A stretch of 63,634 nucleotides of DNA from Hyphomonas sp. BRH_c22 (lineage in GTDB: Bacteria > Pseudomonadota > Alphaproteobacteria > Caulobacterales > Hyphomonadaceae): assembly GCF_000961795.1 (NCBI RefSeq), contig NZ_LADU01000023.1:1-63634 (forward strand), in the 5' to 3' direction. The notes below the pieces were generated by a model that saw nothing but the letters and a program-made list of their open reading frames with translations, was not told the DNA's origin and searched no databases. Numbering within the stretch: position 1 is the stretch's first letter; each line of letters begins with the position of its first letter. A program made the position numbers and the translations under genes. Below are positions 36,447 through 45,841 of the stretch, one piece after another.

Positions 36447-37067
36447 GTGGGTGAGGGGAATGACCGCGCGGTATTTCTGGCCGCCCATGATGTTTCACGT
36501 GAAACGCAGGAGCGTCTCGACCGGGTGATCGACACGCTCGATGTGTGGCGCGTGAAGAGCAATTTGATCGGCCCACGCGAATGGCCGAACATCTGGCAGC
36601 GCCATGTGGCCGATTGCCTCCAGTTACTGGACCATATCACGGAAGACGCCCGTGTGGTGGACCTCGGATCGGGCGCCGGCTTTCCGGGACTGATCATCGC
36701 GGCCGCCCGGCCTGCGGGCCACGTGACGATGATTGAGAGCGTGGGGAAGAAGACCAACTTCCTTCGCGCCGCGATTTCGGCCGGCGATCTTTCGGCAAGT
36801 GTGATTCAGGGGCGCGTGGAATCGGCGGAGACCGTACCGGCAGATCTGGTGACCGCACGGGCCTTTGCGCCGCTTCCGAAGCTTCTGGACTATGCCGCAC
36901 CCTGGATGAAAAAGGGTGCGGCAGGGCTATTCCTGAAGGGCGAACGCTGGGAAGAAGAATTGACGCAGGCCCAACAAAGGTGGAGTTTCGCGTATGAGGC
37001 GATTCCGAGTCGCAGTGGCGGTTCGGGCGTCGTATTAATCATAAGGGAGCTGCAAGGTGGCGACTAA
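36447..37067 (+). CDS. rsmG: 16S rRNA (guanine-N7) methyltransferase RsmG (GidB)
   Basis: This enzyme methylates G527 of 16S rRNA. The 206-residue protein has the SAM motif VVDLGSGAGFPGLIIA, IESVGKKTNFLRAA and VTARAFAPLPKLLDYAAPWM. It starts at GTG 36447, 3 nt after mnmG, and its 3' end overlaps parA by 11 nt. parS site 2 is embedded in its first codons. Confidence 0.95.
   Translation: MGEGNDRAVFLAAHDVSRETQERLDRVIDTLDVWRVKSNLIGPREWPNIWQRHVADCLQLLDHITEDARVVDLGSGAGFPGLIIAAARPAGHVTMIESVGKKTNFLRAAISAGDLSASVIQGRVESAETVPADLVTARAFAPLPKLLDYAAPWMKKGAAGLFLKGERWEEELTQAQQRWSFAYEAIPSRSGGSGVVLIIRELQGGD
36491..36506. promoter_or_regulatory. parS: parS site 2 (15 of 16)
   Basis: TGTTTCACGTGAAACG differs from the consensus only in the last base. 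It lies at codons 15-20 of rsmG and codes for the segment DVSRET. Translated, this segment is a conserved hallmark of alphaproteobacterial RsmG N-termini, apparently because the parS DNA is kept there. Confidence 0.85.
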
Positions 37068-37866
37068 GCCGAGAATTTTTGCGGTTGTGAACCAGAAGGG
37101 TGGCGTCGGAAAGACGACAACTTCGATCAATCTGGGCACAGCGCTGGCCGCCGTTGGCCGCCGGGTCCTGATCGTGGATTTCGATGCGCAGGGTAATGCC
37201 TCCACGGGACTCGGTATTTCCCGGCCAGACCGGACGCTGACGAGCTATGATCTCGTGGTCGATCGTGTCGCGATGGAGAAGACGGTTCTGTCGACCATCG
37301 TTCCGCGTCTCGACATCGTTCCCGGAGACGAGAACCTGTCGGGCGTCGAAACCGAACTTGCGACGGATGCGCGCCGGTCCTATCGCCTGCGTGACGCGCT
37401 GATGGATTACATCGACCGGGCCGAACACGGCGATCTGGTGAAATACGATTATATCCTGATCGATTGCCCGCCATCCCTGTCGTCCTTGACCCTGAATGCC
37501 ATGACGGCAGCCGATGCGCTGCTTGTGCCGTTGCAGTGCGAGTTCCTGGCGCTGGAAGGCCTGTCCCAACTGATGCGGACGGTTGAGGCGGTGCGGTCCG
37601 GGCTGAATCCCAACCTGGAGATCCAGGGCGTTGTGCTGACCATGTATGACCGGCGCAACAACCTGTCGGATGAGGTGGCCGACCAGGTGCGGGCGCATTT
37701 CGGCAACAAGGTCTACAATACGGTCATTCCGCGCAATGTGCGGCTTTCAGAAGCGCCGTCCTTTGGCAAACCGGCCTTGCTGTACGACTATCGGTGTCCG
37801 GGAAGCGAGGCCTATATCCGTCTCGCGTCTGAAGTCCTGCAGCGCGAAAAGTCGAGAGCGGCCTGA
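37057..37866 (+). CDS. parA: chromosome partitioning ATPase ParA
   Basis: This Walker-type ATPase moves ParB-parS complexes to the cell poles. The 269 residues have the deviant Walker A VVNQKGGVGKTTTSINLG, VDFDAQGNASTGL (Asp switch), LIDCPPSLSSLTLNAMTAAD, and TMYDRRNNLSDEV. The start is GTG 37057, behind AAGGGAG and inside the 3' end of rsmG. It forms an operon with parB 6 nt later. Confidence 0.97.
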   Translation: MATKPRIFAVVNQKGGVGKTTTSINLGTALAAVGRRVLIVDFDAQGNASTGLGISRPDRTLTSYDLVVDRVAMEKTVLSTIVPRLDIVPGDENLSGVETELATDARRSYRLRDALMDYIDRAEHGDLVKYDYILIDCPPSLSSLTLNAMTAADALLVPLQCEFLALEGLSQLMRTVEAVRSGLNPNLEIQGVVLTMYDRRNNLSDEVADQVRAHFGNKVYNTVIPRNVRLSEAPSFGKPALLYDYRCPGSEAYIRLASEVLQREKSRAA

Positions 37867-37871
37867 ACGAT

Positions 37872-38783
37872 ATGTCCGACGAAGCAAAGAGCAAACCGTC
37901 TCGTCTTGGCCGCGGCCTGTCTGCCCTGATGGGTGAGATTGATGCTGTCGGCGCGGTGCCTGCGACCGAGGGAGGCAAGCCGCGAGCGACCGTCTCGAAC
38001 GAGATCGATATTGAGCTGATCCGCCGCAATCCGGCCCAGCCGCGGCGCTCATTCGACGAGGCTGCGTTGAACGAGCTTGCGGATTCTCTGAAGAGCAAGG
38101 GCGTGCTGCAGGCGATTCTCGTTCGGCCCGATCCGAAGGATAGCGGCAAGTACCAGATCATTGCCGGCGAACGACGCTGGCGGGCTGCCAAGCTGGCGGG
38201 CCTCAAATCCATCCCCGCGCTGGTGCGCGATATCGATGAGCTCGAACTGCTCGAAATCGGCATCATCGAGAACGTCCAGCGGGCTGACCTCAATCCAATT
38301 GAAGAGGCCGAGGCCTATGAGGCGCTGATGAAGCGCTTCGGGCGGACGCAGGACAGCCTGGCAAGCAGTGTCGGCAAGAGCCGTGTTCATATTGCAAACA
38401 CGCTGCGGCTGCTGCAGCTGCCGGAAAGCGCCCGGGCCTTTGTGCGTGAGGGAAAGCTGAGTGCCGGGCATGCGCGTGCGGCGCTTGGCGCACCCGATCC
38501 CGAAGCATTGATCCGCATGGCGGCTGAAAAGGGTCTTAGCGTCCGTGATGTGGAAGCCAGGGCGAAGGATGCACGCGAAGGCGGGTCGATTGAGACCAAG
38601 TCTGCCAAGTCACCGGCGCCCGAAAAGGATGTCGATACCGAAGCGCTGGAAGCTGACCTGACGCGTACGCTGGGCCTCGCTGTTGATATCCGGCACGGGA
38701 AGGATGGCGGCGAGCTCAGGATCCGGTATCGCGACCTGGAACAGCTCGATGACGTGTGCCGCCGCCTGACGGCCAAACGCTAG
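37872..38783 (+). CDS. parB: chromosome partitioning protein ParB
   Basis: This protein binds parS, spreads along DNA as a CTP clamp, and stimulates ParA. The 303 residues contain RNPAQPRRSFDEAALNELAD, the CTP site GERRWRAAKLAG, VQRADLNPIEEAEAY, the helix-turn-helix QDSLASSVGKSRVHIANTLR, and a C-terminal dimer domain. The last codon is 1 nt from the stop of the convergent holA gene. Confidence 0.97.
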   Translation: MSDEAKSKPSRLGRGLSALMGEIDAVGAVPATEGGKPRATVSNEIDIELIRRNPAQPRRSFDEAALNELADSLKSKGVLQAILVRPDPKDSGKYQIIAGERRWRAAKLAGLKSIPALVRDIDELELLEIGIIENVQRADLNPIEEAEAYEALMKRFGRTQDSLASSVGKSRVHIANTLRLLQLPESARAFVREGKLSAGHARAALGAPDPEALIRMAAEKGLSVRDVEARAKDAREGGSIETKSAKSPAPEKDVDTEALEADLTRTLGLAVDIRHGKDGGELRIRYRDLEQLDDVCRRLTAKR

Positions 38784-38784
38784 A

Positions 38785-39819
38785 TCAGTCCACCAGCGCG
38801 GCAGCATTGCCGAGCTCATTCATCAGTACACGAACAACAGGATCGGCGCTGCCGGATCCCGATTTCGCCTGGCTTTCGGCGTCGTAAATCCGCTCGAGAA
38901 TCCGCAAGAGCCGCTTTTGCGGCCACTTGGCGAGACGCGCGCGAAAGGCTGGCCAGTCGCTTTGCCATACCGGCGGCCTGAGCTTCATGCCGGGCGCGCC
39001 TTCACCTGCTGCCATTCGCTTGTGCGCATCCAGCATCCTGAGCGTTTCGCTTTGCAGCGCGCGCAGGATCGAGATGGCGGATGTGCCCGCGATTTCGAGG
39101 CGCTGCAGGGCCGTATTGGCCGCGACGAGATCGCCGGACAATGTGGCCCGGATGGCGGCCGAGAGGTCATGATCAATATCGGTCGCAGACAGCGCGCGAA
39201 TATCCATGAGCGTCACGTCGCGCCCGAGGCCGCGTGCATAAAGTGCAAGCTTTTCGATCTCGGAATTGGCGATGCCCCGATGGCCGGGCAGGTCTCCGGT
39301 GAAGGCTGATAGGGCAGAAGGATCGATCGTGGCACCGACCTCGAGCAGGGCGGCCTTGACCCGGTCCTCAATGTCGCCCGCTTCATCGGCAAACAATTGC
39401 AGACAGGCTGTGCGGTTGGCCGAACTGGCTGCAGCGCGCAGCTTTGATTTGGACGCCAGACTTCCGGCCTCGATAACCAGCCTGGCGGCGTAGCGGTGTT
39501 CGCCCGTGTCGCCTTCGGCAATGGCCTCGGCGAGCAGGGAGGCAATCTTGTCACCGCTCGTGCGGACGCGGATGACCCTTGGCTCGCCGAGCAGTGACAC
39601 TGCCTCGAGATTATCGAACAGGAGTGCCGGATCTTTCTTGATCGCATCATCATCAAGCACGGACACTTCCAGTGCGCCGGTCCTGGGTGTCCAGGCCTTG
39701 ACCAGGCTGGCGGATACGTCGCTGGCGAGGCCCTCATCGTCCCCGAAGGCCAGGACAGCCCAGATTGCCGGATCCGGCCTGCGGGAAAAGGTGATCGCCT
39801 GCTTGCCCTTTAGCAGCAT
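38785..39819 (-). CDS. holA: DNA polymerase III delta subunit
   Basis: HolA opens the beta sliding clamp within the clamp loader. The 344-residue protein has the family shape: N-terminal RPDPAIWAVLAFGDDEGLAS, the FDNLEAVSLLGEPRVIRVRT segment, and helical C-terminal blocks (LQRLEIAGTSAISILRALQS, WPAFRARLAKWPQKRLLRIL). It overlaps lptE by 1 nt (TGATG) and so is downstream in leuS-lptE-holA. It is convergent to parB. Confidence 0.92.
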   Translation of the reverse strand: MLLKGKQAITFSRRPDPAIWAVLAFGDDEGLASDVSASLVKAWTPRTGALEVSVLDDDAIKKDPALLFDNLEAVSLLGEPRVIRVRTSGDKIASLLAEAIAEGDTGEHRYAARLVIEAGSLASKSKLRAAASSANRTACLQLFADEAGDIEDRVKAALLEVGATIDPSALSAFTGDLPGHRGIANSEIEKLALYARGLGRDVTLMDIRALSATDIDHDLSAAIRATLSGDLVAANTALQRLEIAGTSAISILRALQSETLRMLDAHKRMAAGEGAPGMKLRPPVWQSDWPAFRARLAKWPQKRLLRILERIYDAESQAKSGSGSADPVVRVLMNELGNAAALVD

Positions 39820-40292
39820 CAGTTGGCGGAAAGCTGCAAACGCAGGTCGTCGACGATCTCTTTCGCCAGTTCCCGCATCGTCCGGTCATAGGCGCTGGTC
39901 TGTGCGGCGATGTCGCCATACGAGCTGGCCGGGACAGCGAAGTCAGTCTGGGCATCAACCCGGCCCGAAATGGCCCCGCTTTCCCGCGCAAGCACATAGC
40001 GGCCACTCGCGATCACGCTCGAGCGCGAGGCAGCGCCATCAGGCTTGAAGGCGAGCCGTGTGAGGTTCTCCTTCAGGACAACGTTCAGCGTGGCGGGCTC
40101 GGTCACACCAGGCAACCCGATCGCGAGTTCTTCCTGCAGGGCCCGGCGCAACATGTAACCGGACCGGCCGCGAATGGGCTCGACGGTAATCGGCCCGCCA
40201 GCAGCAAGCGCACTGGATACTGGCGCGTAGACGGGCTGGAAGCCGCAGGCGGCCAGCGAAAGAAGAAGCAGGGCGGCGAAAAGCTGTTTCAT
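39819..40292 (-). CDS. lptE: LPS assembly lipoprotein LptE
   Basis: LptE plugs LptD in the outer membrane for LPS insertion. The 157-residue protein starts [20 protein letters not shown], with lipobox LAAC. It then shows the LptE-type [17 protein letters not shown] and a C-terminal helix ([19 protein letters not shown]). It overlaps leuS by 4 nt and holA by 1 nt. The leuS-lptE-holA order is widespread. Confidence 0.92.
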   Translation of the reverse strand: MKQLFAALLLLSLAACGFQPVYAPVSSALAAGGPITVEPIRGRSGYMLRRALQEELAIGLPGVTEPATLNVVLKENLTRLAFKPDGAASRSSVIASGRYVLARESGAISGRVDAQTDFAVPASSYGDIAAQTSAYDRTMRELAKEIVDDLRLQLSAN

Positions 40293-42856
40293 GCGACCAC
40301 GATATTCACGATACGGCCGGGAACGACAATGGTTTTCTTGACGGCCTTGCCATGGATGAAGGCCGCAACATCCGGCTGGGCAAAGGCGGCCGCCTCGACC
40401 GCGTCATTTGCCAGCGTCTTCGAAACCGTGATTTCGCCACGGCGTTTGCCATTCACCTGAACAGCGATGGTGACAGTGTCGTCTTCCAGCAGGGCCGGGT
40501 CCGGTTTTGGCCAGCTTGCAGCCGAGACAAAGCCGGTTCCGCCAATCCGTTCCCAGCAGGTTTCAGCCAGGTGCGGCATGAATGGCGTCAGGCAGCGCGC
40601 CAGCATGGAGGCTGCTTCGTGCCGTGCACCGCGCGTGTCGTCGCTTCCGGTTTCAGCTTTCTTCAAGGCCGCTACCCATTCATGGATGCTGGCAACAGCA
40701 GAGTTGAAGCGGAACTCGTTGACTGCCTTGTCGATGGCGGCAACGGCCTTGTGCGATGCCTTGCGCAGGGCAATGGAGGCCGCGTCAGATCCGATGTCGC
40801 CTGTCGCGGTTTCGGGCAGGGCGTCAAAGACGCTCCAGATACGCTGGGTAAATCGCGCTGCACCTTCGGCGCCGGATTGGGTCCACTCGACATCACGCTC
40901 TGGCGGTGAATCCGACAGGACAAACCAGCGCGCCGTATCCGCGCCAAATGCCGTGATGATGGCATCCGGGTCGACAGTGTTCTTCTTCGACTTGGACATC
41001 TTCTCGATCGGTCCGACACTGGCCGGCTTGCCCGTTGCGATCTCGATCCAGTTGCCGTCTCTTTGTTCGACGTCGGAAGGCTCCAGCCAGTCACCACCGG
41101 CAGACCTGTAGGTCTCGTGGGTCACCATGCCTTGCGTGAACAGGCCCGCAAACGGTTCTCCGTTCGGAAGGTCAAGTTCGCCGATGTCGCGCATCGCCCG
41201 GGCGAAGAAGCGCGCATACAGCAGGTGGAGCACGGCATGCTCGACGCCGCCGACATACTGGTCGACCGGCAGCCAGTAGGCGCGCTCTGCCATATCGTCC
41301 GGGCTGGCGAAGCGGGCATAATACCAGGAACTGTCGACGAACGTGTCGAGCGTATCGGTCTCGCGGCGCGCCTTGCCATTGCAGTCCGGGCAGGCCGTGT
41401 GTTTCCAGGTCGGATGGCGTTCCAGCGGATTGCCCGGTGTGTCGAAGGTCACGTCGTCGGGCAGGCGAACCGGCAGGTCAGCCGCCGGCACGGGAACGAT
41501 GCCACATGTCTCGCAATGGATGACGGGAATCGGACAGCCCCAATAGCGCTGGCGGGAAACACCCCAGTCGCGCAGACGGTAGTTCACCTTGCTCTCGCCG
41601 AGACGGAGGGATTCAATCTTTGCAATGGACTGCCGCTTGGCCTCGTCAATCGGCAAGCCATCAAGGAAGCCGGAATTGAAGATTGTGCCGACACCGGTAT
41701 AGGCGTCGTCTTCGACGTTGAACGTTGCCGCGTCGGCATCCGGCGGCAAGACAACGGGGGTCACGGACAGGCCGTACTTGCGGGCAAACTCGATATCGCG
41801 CTGGTCATGCGCCGGGCAGCCGAATATGGCGCCGGTACCATAGCCCATCAGGACAAAGTTCGCGATCCAGACGGGCAGGGTGCGGCCCGGGTCAAACGGG
41901 TGCCGGACGGTGAGACCGGTATCGAAGCCAAGCTTCGGCGCCGTCTCGATGGCCTCTTCGCTCGTGCCCACGGCGGCGCACTCGGCGCGGAAAGAGGTAA
42001 GCGCGTCATTGTCTTTCGCGAGCTGCAGCGTCAGCGGGTGATCGGGTGACAGGGCGATGAAACTGGCGCCGAACAGCGTGTCGGGGCGGGTCGTGAAAAT
42101 CTCGACACCGTTTTCGAAGCCCTCGGGCGTGTTTCCGGAAAAGGCAAAGCGCATCTGCAGGCCTTCGGACCGACCGATCCAGTTCGCCTGCATGGTGCGG
42201 ACCTTTTCAGGCCAGCGTTCGAGTTTCTGCACCTCTTCCAGCAGGCTCTCGGCATAATGGGTGATGCGGAAGAACCATTGCGTCAATTCACGCTGTTCCA
42301 CGATGGCGCCGGAGCGCCAGCCGCGGCCGTCAACCACCTGCTCATTGGCCAGGACGGTATTGTCGACCGGGTCCCAGTTGACCTTGCTGGCCTTGCGGTA
42401 GACGAGGCCCTTATCAAGCATCTTCAGGAACAGGTCCTGCTGCGCGCCATAATATTCCGGATCGCAGGTGGCAAACTCGCGGCTCCAGTCGAGCGACAGG
42501 CCCAGCTTTTTCAGCTGCGCGCGCATGGCGGCGATGTTTTCATAGGTCCATTTGCCGGGATGAACCTTGCGCTGAAGCGCGGCGTTTTCAGCCGGCATGC
42601 CGAAAGCGTCCCATCCCATCGGGTGCAGGACATTGAAGCCGTTGGCGCGCTTGTACCGCGCCACCACGTCACCCATGGCATAGTTGCGCACATGACCCAT
42701 GTGAATGCGGCCGGACGGGTAAGGGAACATTTCGAGGATGTATGCCTTAGGCGCGTCCCCGGCCTCGGCAGGTGACTTTGCCCTGAACAGGTCTGCTGCG
42801 TCCCACGCGGCACGCCATCTGGTTTCCGCGGCCTGCGGATCATAACGGGTGGCCAT
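40289..42856 (-). CDS. leuS: leucyl-tRNA synthetase
   Basis: This class I synthetase (855 residues) charges tRNA-Leu. Visible are the HIGH-type motif [18 protein letters not shown], the editing domain ([20 protein letters not shown]), the zinc-like part [26 protein letters not shown], and [12 protein letters not shown]. It is the first gene of leuS-lptE-holA, 37 nt downstream of the DUF3576 gene, and may be cotranscribed with it. Confidence 0.98.
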   Translation of the reverse strand: MATRYDPQAAETRWRAAWDAADLFRAKSPAEAGDAPKAYILEMFPYPSGRIHMGHVRNYAMGDVVARYKRANGFNVLHPMGWDAFGMPAENAALQRKVHPGKWTYENIAAMRAQLKKLGLSLDWSREFATCDPEYYGAQQDLFLKMLDKGLVYRKASKVNWDPVDNTVLANEQVVDGRGWRSGAIVEQRELTQWFFRITHYAESLLEEVQKLERWPEKVRTMQANWIGRSEGLQMRFAFSGNTPEGFENGVEIFTTRPDTLFGASFIALSPDHPLTLQLAKDNDALTSFRAECAAVGTSEEAIETAPKLGFDTGLTVRHPFDPGRTLPVWIANFVLMGYGTGAIFGCPAHDQRDIEFARKYGLSVTPVVLPPDADAATFNVEDDAYTGVGTIFNSGFLDGLPIDEAKRQSIAKIESLRLGESKVNYRLRDWGVSRQRYWGCPIPVIHCETCGIVPVPAADLPVRLPDDVTFDTPGNPLERHPTWKHTACPDCNGKARRETDTLDTFVDSSWYYARFASPDDMAERAYWLPVDQYVGGVEHAVLHLLYARFFARAMRDIGELDLPNGEPFAGLFTQGMVTHETYRSAGGDWLEPSDVEQRDGNWIEIATGKPASVGPIEKMSKSKKNTVDPDAIITAFGADTARWFVLSDSPPERDVEWTQSGAEGAARFTQRIWSVFDALPETATGDIGSDAASIALRKASHKAVAAIDKAVNEFRFNSAVASIHEWVAALKKAETGSDDTRGARHEAASMLARCLTPFMPHLAETCWERIGGTGFVSAASWPKPDPALLEDDTVTIAVQVNGKRRGEITVSKTLANDAVEAAAFAQPDVAAFIHGKAVKKTIVVPGRIVNIVVA

Positions 42857-42893
42857 GTCCCGCTCCTCTGGAAAAGGTTGATTGTCCGGCGTT

Positions 42894-43319
42894 CTAGCCG
42901 ATTTGTGAAGCTTTCAGCGTTCGGGCGCGCTCAAGGATCTTGTTCTCGAGCTGGATTCCGGTTTCGGGATCAACGCTGGCGTCTGTCCAGGTTCCCTCCA
43001 CATTGGTCTGGCGGAAGACCGACACCTTGACACCGTCCGCCCGGAGGCGCGTGTCGAGGATATAGACCGTCGCCTTGATCCGCTCGTCCGGGGAATCGGC
43101 GAATGACTTCCAGTCATAGACGACAAGGCCGCCGACGGGGTCGGCGCTCTGCACCGGCATGTTTTCGAACGTATCAAGCGTGGCGCGCCAGAGGTATGGA
43201 TTGACCGTGCCGATATTCTGCTGGGTGATCTGGCCTTCGTTCTTCTTGCTGCCGCCGGATTGGCAACCGGAAACGATCAGCATGCCTGCCAGGGCGGCGG
43301 TGAGGATGTGTTTGACCAT
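42894..43319 (-). CDS. DUF3576 family lipoprotein
   Basis: This 141-residue lipoprotein (lipobox VSGC) has the DUF3576 pattern: [53 protein letters not shown] and [10 protein letters not shown] at the end. Such genes stand before leuS in many alphaproteobacteria and are thought to affect envelope assembly, but the function is not established. AGGAACA precedes ATG 43319. It is divergent from the porin gene. Confidence 0.85.
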   Translation of the reverse strand: MVKHILTAALAGMLIVSGCQSGGSKKNEGQITQQNIGTVNPYLWRATLDTFENMPVQSADPVGGLVVYDWKSFADSPDERIKATVYILDTRLRADGVKVSVFRQTNVEGTWTDASVDPETGIQLENKILERARTLKASQIG

Positions 43320-43435
43320 GGAGATTGTTCCTGAGTGCAAGACCTTGTTGACAGCAGTTTGTATAACAAGGGGAGTCCGGGCTCGCCAGTGCTGATGTGC
43401 CGTAGAGTGCCCAAGGTGTTTGCAGGAGAAAGACA

Positions 43436-44611
43436 ATGTGGAAACCACTGACGCTGCTGGCTGTACTGGGTGTCGCGGCCAGCCCTGCAATCGCAGAGGA
43501 AGACTGGGACGTGTGGGAAACGGCACATGAAGCCGAAGGCGCCATCGCTGCGTCGTCCGCATCGGGTTCGCCCGTTACCATGCTGGGCGCTTTCGGGATA
43601 TCCACGAACCGGGTTCTGGACAATGGGCTGGAGATCGGGGCGACAGGGCGGTTCGAAGTGCAGCACGACCATCCGGCTCGGGCCGGGTTCAGCGGCATTC
43701 CAGAGGGCTTCGAGGCTGTGGCCGGGGGGTGGCAGGGCGGTTTCAGCGGCCTGGCGGCAAGCGCCCGGCGCGAGCATGTCGGGACGCGCGGCCAGCTGGA
43801 GCAAGCCTATATCTATGCTGAAGGTGGCTATGGCGAAGTCAGGCTGGGGCGCGACAAGGGCGTGGCGGCCCGCTTCCACGAAGGCGCGCCGAGCGTATTT
43901 GTGAAGGCCGCAGCGGCCAACCCGGTGCTCGATCCAACCGGACAGGCCTATATTCGCACCGATCACGACCTGACGGGGCCCGCGCTGAAAGTGAGCTATG
44001 CGAGCCCGCGTATCCTCGGCGTGCGGGCAGGCGTGTCATTCACGCCCAGCGCGGATGTGCGCGGCCTGGACCGGGATCCGGCGCGGCGCCTGGCCGGAAG
44101 CCCGGAGCTCAGCATCGAATCGGCGGCAGAGGCATCCTTGAACGTGTCGCGGAAATTGCGCGAAAGCGGCGTCAGGCTGCAGGCTGCGCTGGCCTATAGC
44201 CGGGCAGATGTCAGCGCGTCGGTGACGCCGGATATCTATGGCACCATAGAAACATGGTCGGCTGGTGCATCGGCTGAATTCGATACGATCACGGTCGGCG
44301 CCAGCATCCTCGGCAGCAATAATGGCGTGGACAGCGGCCCCGGAGACTATTCGGCCTGGTCGATTGGTGTAACGAAGCGGGCATTCTCGATCGATTTTGG
44401 TGCCGACTATGGCGAGGCAACTGACGACCTGACTGGCCTGGAAAGCGAATCATGGAGCCTCGGCGCCGCCCGGGAAGTGCACGAAGGAGTGCGCATTGCG
44501 GCCGGGTATCGCAGCCAGACAACCCGCCAAAGGCGAACCGGAGTGATTTCAGTGCCCATGAATCGGGATTCTGCCGAAGGTGTTGTGTTAGAAATCACAC
44601 TATCGCTTTAA
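43436..44611 (+). CDS. outer-membrane porin-like beta-barrel protein
   Basis: This 391-residue protein has a signal peptide (cut after SPAIA). The rest alternates short beta strands, with aromatic and Gly residues as in general porins: GLEIGATGRFEVQHDHPA, EGGYGEVRLGRDKGVAARFH (a constriction loop-like piece), LKVSYASPRILGVRAGVSF, and the terminal strand VVLEITLSL with no aromatic residue at the end. Probably a trimeric porin. AGGAG lies just before the ATG. Confidence 0.75.
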   Translation: MWKPLTLLAVLGVAASPAIAEEDWDVWETAHEAEGAIAASSASGSPVTMLGAFGISTNRVLDNGLEIGATGRFEVQHDHPARAGFSGIPEGFEAVAGGWQGGFSGLAASARREHVGTRGQLEQAYIYAEGGYGEVRLGRDKGVAARFHEGAPSVFVKAAAANPVLDPTGQAYIRTDHDLTGPALKVSYASPRILGVRAGVSFTPSADVRGLDRDPARRLAGSPELSIESAAEASLNVSRKLRESGVRLQAALAYSRADVSASVTPDIYGTIETWSAGASAEFDTITVGASILGSNNGVDSGPGDYSAWSIGVTKRAFSIDFGADYGEATDDLTGLESESWSLGAAREVHEGVRIAAGYRSQTTRQRRTGVISVPMNRDSAEGVVLEITLSL

Positions 44612-44631
44612 AATGCCCGCCTCTCCGAATG

Positions 44632-44646
44632 TTAATCTTCTCTTAA
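44632..44646 (+). promoter_or_regulatory. CtrA box before the NtrZ-like gene
   Basis: TTAA-TCTTCTC-TTAA followed by CC matches the CtrA consensus perfectly. It ends 40 bp before the NtrZ-like ATG. That distance suits a CtrA-activated promoter with a short leader. Confidence 0.7.
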
Positions 44647-44686
44647 CCGGCTCGGATGACTATTCTTAAGCGCGAAGGTGTAGGAA

Positions 44687-45139
44687 ATGAAATCGGGCTT
44701 GATCCTCTCTCTCACAGTGTTTTCAGCCATGCTGGCCCTGCCGGCAGTGGCCGATCCGTCTGTGCCTGGAGACATACTCAAGATCGAAGCACCCTCCCTT
44801 TCCGAAAGCAAGGCTGCGGAAGCTGACTGGTATCGCCAGTTTGCCCAGGCCAAGCCTGCAGACGCCAAGCCTTCGTGGCAGCCAGAATCGACCGATGACT
44901 TTTCCGTCCAGTTTGGCGGCAATGCCCGCTGGCAGCTGAATCTCGACATGTTGACCCGCGCGGATTCCTCGCCGCTTCCGCGAGAGCAGATGCAGGCTGG
45001 CGCCACATTCCGCGTGACACCCCGCTTCTCGGTTGGCGGTGAAGTCAGTCTGGGCGCCGAACGGTTGAATGACACATCGCAGTGGGAGGACAGCCAGGTT
45101 GAGACCGGTATTCGTCTCAAGTCGGCCTTCAAGTTCTGA
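44687..45139 (+). CDS. NtrZ-like periplasmic regulatory protein
   Basis: This 150-residue protein has a signal peptide (cut near LPAVADP) and a soluble domain ending in a short beta-rich part (GGNARWQLNLDMLT, RVTPRFSVGGEVSLGAE, then WEDSQVETGIRLKSAFKF). This fits the NtrZ family; NtrZ in Caulobacter is a periplasmic protein that modulates the NtrY/NtrX pathway. The assignment rests on size, signal peptide and the C-terminal pattern, so it is tentative. A CtrA box lies upstream. Confidence 0.6.
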   Translation: MKSGLILSLTVFSAMLALPAVADPSVPGDILKIEAPSLSESKAAEADWYRQFAQAKPADAKPSWQPESTDDFSVQFGGNARWQLNLDMLTRADSSPLPREQMQAGATFRVTPRFSVGGEVSLGAERLNDTSQWEDSQVETGIRLKSAFKF

Positions 45140-45219
45140 TTTTCTGCGTTCCAGCAAATTTAGCATCTGACCGCGCCTGACCATCGTCTTGCGCCGGGAC
45201 ATCGCTGTGCTCGTCGCGC

Positions 45220-45837
45220 CTAGAAAACCTGCGTGAGCGCATCCACGGCCGCGATGCCGGAAAAGCTTGCCACTTGCGCAGCATTTTCGGCGGAGACGCC
45301 GCCAAGGGCAAAAACCGGGCAAGCGCTGGCGCGCGCGATGGCTCGCAAGCGAAGAGCCCCAAGCGGCGCCCGGGCAGACGGGCTGTTTGACGCAAAGGCG
45401 GTCGAGACCAGCGCGGCATCGACGGGATAGCGGGCGAGCACGCGGAGCTCTTCGGGGGAATGGGCGCTCGCCGTCATCAGAGCAAACCGGCCCTGCCATT
45501 TGCGTGAGGCGGCGACTTTTGCGTGAGGCCAGTGAACGCCGTCTGCGCCAGTGGCCATTGCCAGAAGCGGGTCGGACGCAATCAGGAAGCAGAGCCCGCG
45601 CTCGCGGCAAATACGGGCCAGGGCGCTGGCCGTGCCTGCGGCATCAGACGCGCCGAAGTGGCGGTAGATCACGCCCCATCCGGCGGGCAGGCGCTTTGCT
45701 GTGGCAACAGGAACGGGCGTGCGGGACGGATCCGTCAAGAACAGGACGGGCGGCAGAGCGCCGGGCAAATGCGACCTGGCCGCGCGCGCGGCTGCCAGAA
45801 GCTTGCGCTTTGGCGAGGATTGGCGTTTCAAGGTCAT
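45220..45837 (-). CDS. ThiE/TenI-like phosphosugar-binding protein
   Basis: This 205-residue TIM barrel of the thiamine phosphate synthase/TenI family has VLFLTDPSRTP, GVIYRHFGASD, DGVHWPH, LMTASAHSPEEL and the phosphate-binding end FALGGVSAENA. The RxK of true ThiE enzymes appears changed to YRHFG, so it may be TenI-like or a variant ThiE. ATG 45837 or 45843 may be used. It is divergent from yggS with overlapping starts. Confidence 0.75.
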   Translation of the reverse strand: MTLKRQSSPKRKLLAAARAARSHLPGALPPVLFLTDPSRTPVPVATAKRLPAGWGVIYRHFGASDAAGTASALARICRERGLCFLIASDPLLAMATGADGVHWPHAKVAASRKWQGRFALMTASAHSPEELRVLARYPVDAALVSTAFASNSPSARAPLGALRLRAIARASACPVFALGGVSAENAAQVASFSGIAAVDALTQVF

Positions 45838-45841
45838 CAGC

